Positions 47,522 to 63,049 of a stretch of DNA of 64,000 bases are shown piece after piece. The notes beneath the pieces are model-generated. The model was not told where the DNA came from. It worked only from the letters and a program-made list of their open reading frames with translations, and did not search any database. How positions within the stretch are numbered: position 1 is the stretch's first letter; each line of letters begins with the position of its first letter. The position numbers were made by a program, and so were the translations under genes. The stretch is taken from NCBI GenBank assembly GCA_023846275.1, contig JAIUJO010000070.1, positions 74,501 through 138,500 on the forward strand, in the 5' to 3' direction. Origin of the DNA: Vanilla planifolia. Its lineage: Eukaryota > Streptophyta > Magnoliopsida > Asparagales > Orchidaceae.

Positions 47522-50500
47522 AAATAACACAAGCACAAAACATGCTTGCACACATACACACATGCCCATGCATACCAACATGCACTTGTCACACACACTT
47601 GCAAACCCACACAAACATGTACAAGCACACACATACACTTATGCATATACATATACAAAAGCACAAACACAAACATGCTAGCACATACACATGCATGTGC
47701 ATGTATACTTACATGCATATTCTTATACAAACACACATACATAAATGGAGACCTAAAAACCTAATGCAAAAGCACAAAAACATACACACACATGCATAAG
47801 AACATGCATACACAAATCCTCACACACATGCACACACACACAAATACACAAACCCACACATACCCCAACACACTCACACATGCGCAGACATGCATGCACG
47901 AACACATGCACAAATACACACATGAAATAGCATACACATACAAAAAAAGCATGCACACACACTTAGACACACACACACACGCAATTACACTTGCACTAGT
48001 GCATATGCAGATGCATGCTTATGCACACATATGCACATACATGCAAATGCATGCACGAACACACACAAACATTGCCATACACACCGACACATATGTACAC
48101 ACATGAATCCTCAAACACACATATGCACTTATGCACATGCACTTTCCCTTTAACACATGTAAATAGCAAACATATACACCCACATCCACAGATACACGCA
48201 CACATGCGCACATACACAATGGTTGACACACATGCATGCACATGCATAGACAAAGACATGCACACACATGCATGCATGTAAATACATAATAACACAAAAA
48301 AGCACAATCACATATTCATTTACATACACGTAAGCACACAAGCACACACACACACACATATTCACACATATATGTAGTATGCACACACACACATAGATGC
48401 ATTGATGCCTGTGCACATGCACTCAGGCACATAGACATGAACACACACATACGCACATACTCACATGAACACATAACCACACAAACACATGTATATGCAC
48501 ACACACATGCAGACATACACGCACACATACATGACCACACAAGCACAAACACATGCACATGCACATACATAGATATGCACAAACACACATGCATAAATGC
48601 ACGTATACACGAACACATGCACTCACACATGCATGCACATATGCACACACACACATGCATGCACGAACATGCACACAAATGCACACATATGTAGACATAA
48701 ACACATACACACTTGTACGCACACACAAGCATGCATGTATGCACACACACACAAGCATGTACAATCACATGCATGGACACACACTTGTATGCACACATTC
48801 ACCTACAAACACATGTGCACCCCTACACAAACATGCATATACATGCACACATTCGTGTGCACATGTGCTCATGCATACCCACAGCAATACACGCATCCCT
48901 AATACACATGCACATAAATACACATATGCATGTGAACACACAAACAAAAACCTATGCAAGAATGTATTCATACACACACAGACATATGAAACACACACAT
49001 ATGCATGTGCACAGCTACACATACACAAGTGCACATACACACATACCATGCATGCATGTACATAAAAAAACATAGAGGAACATACAAAATCATGTACATG
49101 CATAAGCACATGCATGCACACAAAGAAACATAAACTCATAGGCACACATACACACAAAAGCATACAAGAATGTGAAAGTTCTTACACACATAAGCATATG
49201 CATAAACATACATAAGCACACACTTACATAGCTCACAAATGCTAGTGCACCTCCCCACACATACAAAGTCAAAGGCATAGACACACATACGCATAATCAC
49301 ATATGCACACTCACATATGCACACATGCAGACACACACACACAACCCCCCTCCATACACATGCATGCATGCACATCGGTACACAAATGCACACATACAAG
49401 AACACTTGCTTGCACTTACAAACACACACAAGCACACACTCCAACACACCCACAAAACCACCACCCACATATGCAAATTCATACACACACATACACACTT
49501 GCACACATGCACAAAGATACACATACACACAAATATATACAAGTATATGCATGCATACATACACATCCATGAACATAAACTTACATATAAGCTCACATAC
49601 ATACATGCAAACACTCATCAACACACACATTGACTCACAACCACTCACACACAAAGGCACACACACACATATACATGCACATATGTACTCGTGTACACTA
49701 GCACAAGCGTGCACACACGCACACAACCTTACATGCACATGCATTAATGCATGAGCACACCTCCACAATCATGCACACCCAAATGTGTAAATATACACAC
49801 ATGCACACACACACATGCATGCACAAAAGCACACACATATTCATGCACACAAATTCATGCTCACACAAATGCATCCATGCATAAAATTCATCCAAACACA
49901 TAAACACACACACATAAGAACATTCACTTACATAAACATGTACATACACAAACATGCACATGTACTACACAAACATCCACATACATAAACACAAATGCAA
50001 AAAATAGAGGCACACATACATTGTACATGCACACACGCACACACATGTGCAAATGCTTGCACAGACAAAAGACATATACACATATAAGGATGCACACACA
50101 CTCACTCACACATAGACAAGTGCATGTGTATAAACACATATGCACACACACAGACACACACATTCCCATTTGGACATAAGTATGCAAACATGAGTCCATC
50201 TGCATGTAAGTAAGAACACATACAAAAAGGCATAGACAAATGCATAAGCACACTTGTACACACATGCATACCCATGCACACGCACACATGCATGCACATA
50301 GACATGCTCTTATGCACACATATGCAAAAATATGCACACACATATATGCACCCATAGGCTCATGTATGTACACACCCACACACATCCACACATGAGCACT
50401 CACATGCACACACAACCACACACACTCACTTCCATTAAAACATGGACACATGCACACACACACAACAAGACATGCACACAAATACATATGCACATACACA

Positions 50501-52064
50501 CATGCACACATGCAAGCACACAAACATACACAAATGCATCCCCCACCAAAACACACACATAAGCACACAAACACACAAACACACAAACATGCTCATAAAC
50601 ATACACAAACAAGCTTACATACACACACATGCATGTGTGCTTAACCAAAAACAAGCATACACATGCAAAAAAACATGTGCTTACACATGCACGTGTGTGC
50701 ATGCACATACAAACACATGCATTCGCATAGTCACATGCAAGCACAAGTACATGAACACATACACACACTCATGCACATGCATACACTTACATGACTGCGA
50801 AAAGGTACACAGACACCCAAGCACATGCATTAACATCAAAACATATGCATGCAAAAGCACACACACAAATAACATCATATATGTGTACACACATGCACAA
50901 ACATACACATGTGTACACACTAGCACACATGCACATGCACACATACACATAGACACATGCGTGTGCACACACAAGCATACACACATGCACACACACATAA
51001 ATATGCATATGAATGCACATACACATACACACACAAATGACACACATGTTTGCATAAAGACATGCACGTAGACATGCCACACACATAAGTGCACAAACAC
51101 ACACACACACACATAAACATGCATGCATGCACATATGCATGCAATGGAACAAGTACACACACATCAACACAAATGCACCATAGGAACACACACAGACATA
51201 TTCACACACCACCACACATACATGCACACACAAACACAAACACAAATAAGCATAAATATGCATACATAGATGCACTACATTAAAAAACACCCATGCACAC
51301 CCATACACACAACGAAGTGCAAACATATAAATGCACTCACACAACTACACATATAGATGCCAATGCACAAGCACACACTCACACTCACCCACAAAGCAAT
51401 GAATAAATAGGCATATACACACATTCAAATGCCCGTACATACATAAAAACAAATATGCACAAGCACACTCATAAGCACATACAGATGCACACACAAACAC
51501 ACATAAGCATAACACTTGCACACATGTGCACACAAACTCATAAATGCACATGCACACACACATGTACCAACACATGTAGGGGTAAGCTTACACATGCTTG
51601 TAGAAATGCAAAAATATTTGCAAAAACACACATGTATACAAACATGCACAAATGCACTTGCACACTAGAACACACATACACATACACATCTATGCATACA
51701 CATGTGGACATGCATACACGCACACACATACACAAGTAAACACTAACAAACATATGCACATATACACACACGTACACAAAGACACATGCACTTACTCACG
51801 TACACAAACACATGAACACCCACCTCACATAATCACACATAAACACATGAACCCACACATACATACATGTGTTCACTAGTATGCAAACACAAACTTGAAC
51901 ATACACATGCACACATACACAAAACTACACACACATAGATATACACATGCACACAGACACAAGCACAATCATGTAGTCACACACATATACACATATGCAC
52001 ACAATCAGATACACACATCCTCACACTCACACATGAGCACATAACACACAAAAGTGTGCACAAA

Positions 52065-52124
52065 CAAGCACATGCACACATACAAGTGCACACACAAGCA
52101 CATGCACACGTACAGGTGCACACA
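52065..52124 (+). repeat. 30 bp tandem duplication
   Basis: A 30-base unit beginning CAAGCACATGCACAC lies at 52,065-52,094 and 52,095-52,124 with a few differences. It is a local slippage product inside the satellite. Confidence 0.88.
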
Positions 52125-52312
52125 TGCACATTAACACACACTCACACGTGGCCACATAGATGCACATGCACATACACACACAAACCCACATGCACATATG
52201 CACTCATGCTCTAACACACACACACCAGAACAAATAACCAAACCCATACACATGCCTGCAATCACTCAAAACAGAGACAAACACATGCATACACTCATAT
52301 GCATACACATGG

Positions 52313-52336
52313 ACACACACACACACACACACACAC
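52313..52336 (+). repeat. pure (AC)12 tract
   Basis: Twenty-four bases of uninterrupted AC, ending at an ACACGTAT word. Confidence 0.96.
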
Positions 52337-55300
52337 GTATAGACACACACTTGCTTGCATGTACACACATGAGTCCATAGCATATAAAAGTGTGAACACA
52401 TAGACAAATACACATCCAAGGAAGCACACTTGCACACTCATATACACTCATACTTGTACACATAGATGCACGTGCACACAAACACAAACACATATACACA
52501 CATGCCCACACACAATCGCACACAAACACAAATGCACACATATGTACCCACACAAACACCCAAACCCATACCCACACCCACACAAGCACTCATTCATGAA
52601 CACATGCATGCATGCAAGCATTAATGCACATACACATGTACACACACATGCATAAATACATGCAAGAAAAGGCACTCTCACACAGACAACCACATACATG
52701 ATCACATATGCACACCCACGTATAGACGTGAAGACATGTACATGCATACACACATAAACACACTCACACATAAAGAACTTTGGACACACACACATATGGA
52801 TAGGCATGCACACATATGTACATACAACTCCAAACACACACATGGGCACACACACACAATAAATGACATCGAAATACACACATGCATCCATATTTACACA
52901 CAAAAAGACATGCACACACACACATCCACACACAAACAAACACATGCACAGCCACATGAATGCATGAACACATGCACGCACACATGCATACACACATATA
53001 CACACATAGACACACATAGACACACACTTGCACACGACCATGCTTACACATGCACACAAAAACACACACACACACATTTATGCACATGCACACATGTGAA
53101 CACACCCGTACAAATGCATACACAAAGATACATACACATATAATACAAAAAACCCATGCTCATACTGTGCACACACAAATACACACACACACAAATATAG
53201 ACAAGTACACGCATATGCAGACATGCACACAAATACTCACACATGTATGCACACATGCACACACACATGCATGCACACCTACACACACGCACATGCAAAT
53301 GCATGCTTGCACAAATGCACATGCACACACACACACACACAAACCCATCCACTCACATACTCACTCGCACAAGCATGCTTGTAAGCATGCATGACTAGCA
53401 CACATGTACACTTACACACATATATGCACACACAACACACACACACACACACCCACATGCACATGCACATGCACACACACAGACATACACACATGGACAA
53501 ATATGCATACACACTTATGTAAATACATAAAACACACCAACACAAATGCATGCATGGAAACATTCATATGTGCACACATAAAAGCACACAATCACATGCC
53601 ATGCACATGTAAACATGTACACACACACAAACACATAAACCTATATGCTTACACAGACACGTCCACATGCATACATGCACGTACACACATACAAACACAA
53701 ACACACTTTCACAAATGTGCATTTGCACACATAGATAAACACATACAAACAAACACATAAACATGCAAAAGTCCACACATACATGCACCTATACATGCAC
53801 ACAAGCACATATGCACACATATACAAACACACATAGGAACACAAGAATAAACATATACACATGCAAACAAACATAAACTCAAACATAGAAATAGAACCAC
53901 ACACAAGCACAGACATGTATGCACACACACATGCACACCTATACACATACACACACATATACAGAGTCATATACACAGACTCACATGCACACATAAACAT
54001 AATCACAAATATGCACACACACATACATACACAAATATAAAGATGTACACATAGGCACACATATGCACAAAATTGTATGTGCACATACATGAACACAAAC
54101 GCACACACACATGCACGCACATGCACGCACTCACACGTGTACACACACACACATGAACATACATACATGGGCACACAAACAAACACACGTAGTCATAAAT
54201 GCAAACACTCATTCACACACACGTGTATGCACACATAGACATAAAAATGCACAATCACATACATGCAGAAGCACATTCATGTACACGAACATATGCACAA
54301 ATTTTCACACAATCACACGTACATGCACACACGCATGTACTCGCAAACACATGAACACATATGCACAAGCCCATGCATGTACACATGCACAAGCACACAA
54401 ACAGAGACCAACACACATGCTAAGGCATGCACAAACATGCACACACACACATATACATGTGCACACGCACCAACACACACATAAAGAGGAACATAAAAGC
54501 ATATACACATAGAAGCAAATGCTGACACATGCATATAATGATAAAAGCACAAACACCAATACTTACACACAGGCACACACATGTGCACATACACACACAT
54601 GGGCACATACACACAGACATGGGCACAAAGCACACACAAACATGGGCACATGCACACACATGCATACATAATCACACACACACACATCTTAGGACACACA
54701 CACTCACTGTAAAGAACAAATCAAAACAAGCACAAACACTTGCAAGTTTGCACACACACTTGAAAATACACAGATGCACACACGCATACACACTCACAAC
54801 ACACAAACACACACACACACAAACGCATCAACACACACCCACACCTACAAATGTAAGCATGGATACACACACACATATGTATGATGAGATACATGTAGCA
54901 CCCATGTACACACACAAGCATATAAATATACACAGGCATAAAAACACTCTTGCACAAAAACATGCATGCACAAACATGCACACAACCACCCACACACGCA
55001 CACACATAAACACACATGCATACACACATACACGCTCACACAAATAAAACACATAGACAAACATGCATATAGACAAGCATGCACGCATATATACATGAAC
55101 ATGTAAGCACATGCACACACACACACTCATTTGCACCCATATGCACTACACACATGCACATGCATAGAATCATGCTGAGACACATGCATGCATACACACA
55201 CACACACACTCGTGTGAACACACGAACACACGCACACATGCACATGAACACACATACATACACATACATGCACACAAACAGATGCATGCATGCACTCATG

Positions 55301-55696
55301 CACAGACATACATGTGCATTTGAACACTCAACACATGTACACAGGTGAACACATAACACACATGCACATATGTACACACTTGTGTAAATGGATTAACATA
55401 AATGCAAACACACACATGCACCGACACACACACGTGCAAACACATGCACCTGCACATACACATACACGCAAACATATACATATAGATATTAATAAGCAAA
55501 TGCACACATAGGATCACAAATATGCAAACATAAGCTCAAACACATACACATAGACATGCATAAGAATGCATGTGCATGCACACACACACATTCACTTGCA
55601 TGCAAAAGAATGCACAAATAGCACACATGCACAACAAAGCACATATACATAGACACATTAACACATATACAAACATAAGAATGTGTGCACACACAC

Positions 55697-55736
55697 ACCC
55701 ACATAGATAAACTCACACACACCCACATAGATAAAC
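55697..55736 (+). repeat. 24 bp tandem duplication
   Basis: The word ACCCACATAGATAAAC occurs at 55,697 and again at 55,721, a spacing of 24 bases. It is a short slippage product. Confidence 0.92.
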
Positions 55737-57335
55737 ACACACACACATGCACACAAACAAACAAGCACACACATGGATGCACATGTGAACATGCATTTGC
55801 ACATTCATAAACTCAAAAACACACACACACACATAGAAAAACATGCACAAACATGCATAAATACAGGCACAAATGCTCACACACACATATACATACGCAT
55901 ATATGTGTACACATACATGCCCATGTACATAAAAGTCACACACACATGCACATGCACATACACGCACTCAAACACATGCACATATACACATACACATGCA
56001 CATGCATGCACACGTATACACAAATAAACATGCATATACACACAAACACATGCACATACATGTTCATAAACTCACATGAACACACATGCATGCCCACACA
56101 CTCACATACACACAAATACATGCCCATACAAACACCGACGTCCAAACACGTGCACACATATGCCCACACATATTCATTCAAGTACCCATAGACACACACA
56201 CCCCTATGCATGAACAAACACAAACATACATATATACACACATGCACACACACGCACACAAATTCACACGTGCTACAAACGCACTCAAAAGAGAACACAT
56301 GCACAAAGTCATGCACACACACACATACAACACAAACAGGCTCAGAGATGCACACATGTGCATGCACACACACTTACACATGTCGACACACACACACACA
56401 TTCACATGTGTGCAAGCACACATGTTTAGGAATACACATCCAAAAACACTCATAGATGTACTCACTTATATACATAGACAAACATGCTCACACACACACA
56501 CATGCACTCATATGAACATGCATTAGCATACATGCATGTACATGCACATGAACACACACACACATGCATAAACACCCATGCATGCACATATGCACATACA
56601 CATGCATGTGCACAAGCACAACCCCATAGGCATGCACACATGCCCACACAAAAGCACACACACATATGCATGAATAAAGATATGCACATTCACAAATGCA
56701 CACATGAATTCATACATGAACACACATAGGAACAAAAACACATGCACACACACAACAAGACATGTAGAAAAAATACACATGCATACAAAAACTCACACAC
56801 ATCCACGTAAACAAGCATGCACTCACCCACACAAACACTTGTGTGCCTAAGCCCATACACACGGGAACCCATTAAATTGCATATACACACACACATGCAC
56901 ACACACACACATGCATGCACAAGTACAAACTTGCAAAAGGACAGAAATATGTACACACACATGAACATTCGCACATGCACATCCACACACACAAACACAT
57001 GCACAAGCACAAGCTCATATATGCAAAACTGTGCACACATAAATACACATTCTTATGCAAAAGTATATACACACACACATATAAACAAACAAGTACACAT
57101 TAACAAATAACAATGCATGCATGCACACACATGAACACACACACTCACACATCATCATCATATGCACATGTGTGCATATTTACACACACATAGGTAGGCA
57201 TGTAGAGATATACAAGTACATACAAACTCACACACATCTACACATACAAAGACATGCATAGCCATGCACCCACACACATGCACGCATACATGCACACACA
57301 CACACACATAGACATGCATGCACACACACACACAG

Positions 57336-57359
57336 ATATATATATATATATATATATAT
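57336..57359. repeat. (AT)12 microsatellite
   Basis: A perfect AT run of 24 bases, the same length as the run at 16,041-16,064 but with unrelated flanks (CACAG before, GGACAC after). Confidence 0.97.
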
Positions 57360-60300
57360 GGACACACACATACATGCAAACACTAGTACACAAATGCATT
57401 CCTATGCACACACATAGAAACAACCATAGATGCATACACAAATATGCACATATGCACACATGCACACATATACACACACTCACACATGCATGCACATATA
57501 CACATGTATAACAAACACACGCAAACACAAAAAAAGCACACACAAATAAACATGTGCACAACACATATGCATGCAGACATGCACACATACACATGCACAC
57601 TAACTCACACATGCAAACATGCAGACACATTTGCACTTGTGGGCACACATGCTCTTTTCTAGGAACAAACACTTAGACATCATATGCATGCACATACACA
57701 TGCACACACACACACACACACACAGGAACATGGACAAGCACACACATGCATGCACACACAAGCAAAGAAGGCACACATACAAACACACATAAGCATTCAC
57801 ACATGTGTACATGAAAACACTCACAAACACAAACACATATGCATAAACACACACATGTACACACTCACTCACACACATATAGTCACACATCTAAATGCAC
57901 ATGCATAGACACATGCACACACACACACACACATGTACACACTCACACACACTTACAGACACAAATCTAGATCCACATGAATAGGCACATGCACATACAC
58001 ACACACACACACACTCACACATATGCACCAGAATGCATGCACATAAGGACACACATGCACCAACACATGTACATGCACATAAGTGTGCACACACCCAAGC
58101 ACACATAATATCATGCATGCACACATCCATAACACATGCTCACACATACACATACCCACAAACCCACATATGTACATATACACATACATGCACACACACA
58201 CATGCATGTACACACCCACACCCATGCAGGCACACCTAGACACATACACTTATGCACACACATATACACTATGCCCAAAAATGTATACACATACACCCAT
58301 ATGCATATGTACACATATAAACATGCACACAAGAAAGAAGATGCATGCCCACATATGCTATTCATATGCATAAGCATGCAATGCACAAGAAAACATGCTA
58401 ATGCACATGCACTCACATGCATGCACATGCACATCCATTTGTTTAGACACACACACACATGCATATGCCCATCAACCTACTCTCAGATACATGCACCTAC
58501 ATACAATCCCATGCATAATTGTCCATAAGCATGCATGCACATGCTCATAGTCTAATGCACAAACACACTTATGCATGTAGATACATGCCATATAGGCATA
58601 CGCCAGCTCACATGTACACCCACAACCAGACTCTCACATACCCTCACACAAATGCATACAAGCACACACAGTATACACACATAAGCAAACATACACACAT
58701 CCACACACACACACACAAATGCATACACACATACAAATGAACATGCACACATACATACTTGCACAAAGTCACACCCACCCATGCACATGCAATCGCATGC
58801 ATGAATATGCATGCATGCATGTATTCACGAATGCTTGCACACACACACATGCATCCACACATATAGGAACACATAAACACATAAGCATACACATACCCAC
58901 ACCCACACACACACATGCTCACAAACACATCCACATGAACATAGACAAAAAATATGTAGAAACACATACACATGCTACACACAATATCATGCTCACGATG
59001 CACACATAGGTACACACATGCACGAGAGAAAATGCAAGCACACACAAATGCACATTCACAGAAATACACATGTACATAAAACCGCAAAATGCAACACACA
59101 TGCATATGCTGACAAATGTATACACAAAATGCAAATAAATACACACAGATACATGCACAGAAATGCACATAAGCAAACATGCACACACACAAACACACAA
59201 ACATGCACACATGTACATCCTCACACACACACACACACATACACATGCATGTGCATATGCCCACATGCAAGCACACACACACACACACACACATGCAAAC
59301 ACATAAAGACACACGCCCACACAAGCAATAAAAAAATAGACACAGGCACACACACACATGCTTATACACAAACATGTTTGCATACACCTACATATAGGCA
59401 CACTTATAGCCATGCTGACACTATACCCACACATATACGCACATGCAAGCACATTGATGCATACACCCAAGCACAAACACATATTCCAACAAACAAGAAT
59501 ACAAACACATAGCCACACGCATAAACACATACACAAATACACACAAACACCTACACAATAAAACATGCATACCCAAACACACAAATAGGCATATGTAAGC
59601 ATAAATGCATGAGACACAAAGACATATACAAGCAAGTTAACAAACATCCAAAAAATAACACATATACACACACACATGCATACCTAAATAGACTAACGAA
59701 TAGGAACTCATACATACACACACAAAAGACAATGGATACACATGCTCATGCATGTACACACTCGCATGCACACACACACACTTAAATGCATGTGGCACAC
59801 ACAAGCACACACTTGCCTTCACATACACACATGCACACACTTGCTCATATATAAGCAAACACACCCACACATACACAATTGCACACACACACACACACAC
59901 TTGAATAAATACAAGCATACACAAACATACACACATGCATAACCACACACACACAAACACACTTATAAGCACACAAATAAACATGCATGTACATACACAC
60001 ATAATCGCATACATACATACACATACACATACTTACATACATGCACATACACATGCATATTCAACACAAATAAACAAGCACACACAAATACAAATGCACA
60101 TGCATGATCACATACATGTACTCCCACAGACACACATAGTTTGTGCACACAAAAAAATACACACATATGTACACAGAAGTAGGAATGTAAAATTCCATAA
60201 ACACACATGCAAATGCATGCACACTTACATGCACACACCTACATGGGCATGGACATGCATAAACACATACACCAGTACCAACACACAAAGAATCACGCAC

Positions 60301-61332
60301 ATGCACACCTACAATCATGTGCTAATGTAGATATATGAGCACACACATATGTGCACACACTCACACACAAGGAGACTCACACAGACACACGTACACACAC
60401 TCATGCACATGTGCATGGGAACACATGTACTAATGTACACACGTGAATGGACATTTGGAGAACCTGCACACACACATGCATTCTTGAATCCACATGCACA
60501 CATACATGCATACACACCAATATAAAATGCACACAAACGTGTGCACACACACACAAAAACACCTATGCACTCACATTCACACGCACTCACACACACACGC
60601 ATGCATACCTACATACAAATATGCACATAGGAAAATGTACACACATACACAAAATCATGCAAACCCACTCACAAGCATACATGCACGTGTAAACAAAAAC
60701 CACACATATAGAAACAAGACCAACATGCACACTAACACAACCATTTAGATAGACACGAAGGCACACATGCATGTGCATTCATAAAATAACTACACATGTG
60801 TACATGTAGAACCACACACACACAAAACTACTCATGTAGTTACATACATGCATATATACATACCACACCCACATATGCACACACACATGCATGCTCACAC
60901 ATGTGCATAAATGCAAGTGCTCAAACAATCACTTGCACAAACAAAAACACATGTACATAAGCATATTCACACACACATGCTCAGAAACACACATGCACAT
61001 CCATTTGCACATAAACCTTTGCACACATGCACTCAAAGCCACACACGTACATGAACACTCCCACATATATAAACTTGTGCATGCATGCACACATGTGTGT
61101 GTCCACACACCTATATATGTGTAATGTACACACAAGAAGACATGCATGCACACACACACACCCCAAAAAATATAGCCATACACACATGCATAGGCACATG
61201 CACGTACACACTCAAGATCATATACACACACCTGTAGATATTGACAGACAAACACAGACAAAGTAACACACATGCACATGTACAGTGACACATACACATG
61301 CATGCATGTACCCACACTTGCGCAAGCACACA

Positions 61333-61364
61333 CACATGCACACATGCACACATGCACACATGCA
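61333..61364 (+). repeat. four perfect copies of CACATGCA
   Basis: Four consecutive, identical 8-base units. This is the cleanest local example of what looks like the basic building block of the whole array; elsewhere it is spaced by extra CA steps or mutated. Confidence 0.96.
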
Positions 61365-62120
61365 AACATATAAAAGAATACATACACACATGCACGAACA
61401 CAAACACATATACACACACACACACACACTACCTTCGTAGAGTGCACACACGTAAGCTGGTATACACATATAGACACACACAAATACACACACACACACA
61501 TACACACCTACTAACACATGCAAAAACGCACACACATAAATACCGACACAATCACATGCACATGAACATGTGCACACAAGCATACATGCATACACCCACA
61601 CACATAAGCACACATACACACACCCACATAGACACACAACCATATATATACATACAGACACACACACTCACACATACAAGCACAGGAAAATGCATGGAAA
61701 CACACATTCACATAGAAAAAAATTCACACACACACACATATACACATATATGCACCTACAGACAAACATGCACATGCACACACATGCAGCCACATTCACA
61801 GACACATGCACATGCACACATTTACAAACATAGAGGCACAAACACAAGTGCACAGGCATGTGAACACACACAAGCAAGTGTACAGATACATGTGCACACA
61901 CATGCATCCACATTTAAACACATGTGCACACATGCACACACACATAAGCACACTCACGCTCATAGACAATCATCTGCACACACTTATTCACATGCATAAG
62001 TATGCGTATCACATGCACAATTCACACACACTAATGCATGCACAAGTGCACACATTTGCACACGCATAGGCACAAACATGCAAACACAAACATGCATATG
62101 CTCACAAATAAACACAAACA

Positions 62121-63030
62121 AGCACATACACATGCATCCAAACACACTGATGCATACATACATATACAAACTATTACACGCATACACTCAAACATAGGTA
62201 CACACAAACATGCACACATGCACACTTTCATGAACACATACTCACATATACACATGCTCACACACCCACACACATGGACATGCACACATACACAGCCATG
62301 CATGCATGCATGCACTAGCACCCACAAGTACACACATATGCACACACACACATGCATGCATACACATTAACACATGTATGCACACAAGCACTGGCATGTA
62401 GAGACACACACACATGAATACACCTGCATACAAACACACACATAAACATGCACACATAAACACTTATGAATGCGCATGCACACACACACACACATATGCA
62501 CATGTACCCACAGACACACATGTGTGCACACACACACACATGCACACATAATCATAAAAACACACACACATACACACAAGCACACACATGAACACTCACA
62601 CTCAGACCCATGCACATGCCTAAATACACATGCACACACATGCATTTATACACAAAAGCCTATAACCACACATGCACACATACACACATAGATATACACT
62701 CATACACCCCCAACACAAAACTTCACACACACACACACACTCACACTCACACTTAGGTATATGTATGCATGTTCACACACAAAAAACCCATAAACATATT
62801 CACATAGACATGACATGTACACACACACATCTACTCATGCACATGAATAGCTACACATACAGATAGACAAACACACACAAACATGCACTAACACACCCAT
62901 ATAGGAACACACATGCATATGCATATGTACTTGCACAAAAAAAACAAGCTCACATGCATGCATACTAACATAAACATGTATACAAGCGTGTAAACATGTA
63001 TAAACATGTAGGAATATGCACACACACACA
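62121..63030 (+). repeat. about 0.9 kb segment absent from copy I
   Basis: The offset between copy III and copy I jumps from 60,338 (at 62,109 against 1,771) to 61,240 (at 63,061 against 1,821), so 902 bases here have no partner in copy I. Copy II has a counterpart: ATGCATGTTC with ATAAACA at about 62,766-62,796 corresponds to about 24,076-24,108, and GAATAG near 62,845 to about 24,138. Two of three copies carry the segment, so loss in copy I is more likely than gain. Confidence 0.82.
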
Positions 63031-63034
63031 CACA

Positions 63035-63049
63035 CTCTCTCTCTCTCTC
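63035..63049 (+). repeat. short (CT)n tract
   Basis: Fifteen bases of alternating CT immediately beside the edge of the segment missing from copy I. The matching place in copy I (about 1,803-1,809) has only three CT steps. This is a homopurine-homopyrimidine run in an otherwise alternating array. Confidence 0.95.

Larger units (their letters stand above)
44951..53832 (+). repeat. CA-strand degenerate satellite, not placed in the unit
   Basis: Same composition, strand and small-scale texture as the neighbouring copies and no gene visible. The unit landmarks that mark copies I and II were not found here by eye. Rare words such as GGAGACCTAAAAACCTAATG (about 47,747), TTTCCCTTTAACAC (about 48,142) and GTAGGGGTAAGCTTACAC (about 51,577) appear only once. 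It may be a more diverged copy, a different part of a larger repeat, or sequence lost from copies I and II. Confidence 0.8.
53833..59489 (+). repeat. CA-strand degenerate satellite with one placed block
   Basis: The first roughly 280 bases match two other places in order: GGAACACAAGAATA here corresponds to 42,573 in copy II and, in weaker form, to 20,036 in copy I. The block from about 54,000 (ATCACAAATATGCACAC, then ATATGCACAAAAT) corresponds to about 42,737-42,825. The offset to copy II is about 11.25 kb, far from the 22.6 kb period. Beyond about 54,110 the match is lost by eye. No gene is visible. The stretch near 56,855-56,885 (CGGGAACCCATTAAATTGC) is the least repeat-like but is too short to interpret. 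Confidence 0.78.

Noticed and set aside
56855-56885. CGGGAACCCATTAAATTGC as a possible insertion or gene fragment
   Set aside because: It is too short to classify and lies in uninterrupted satellite. It is best regarded as diverged array sequence.
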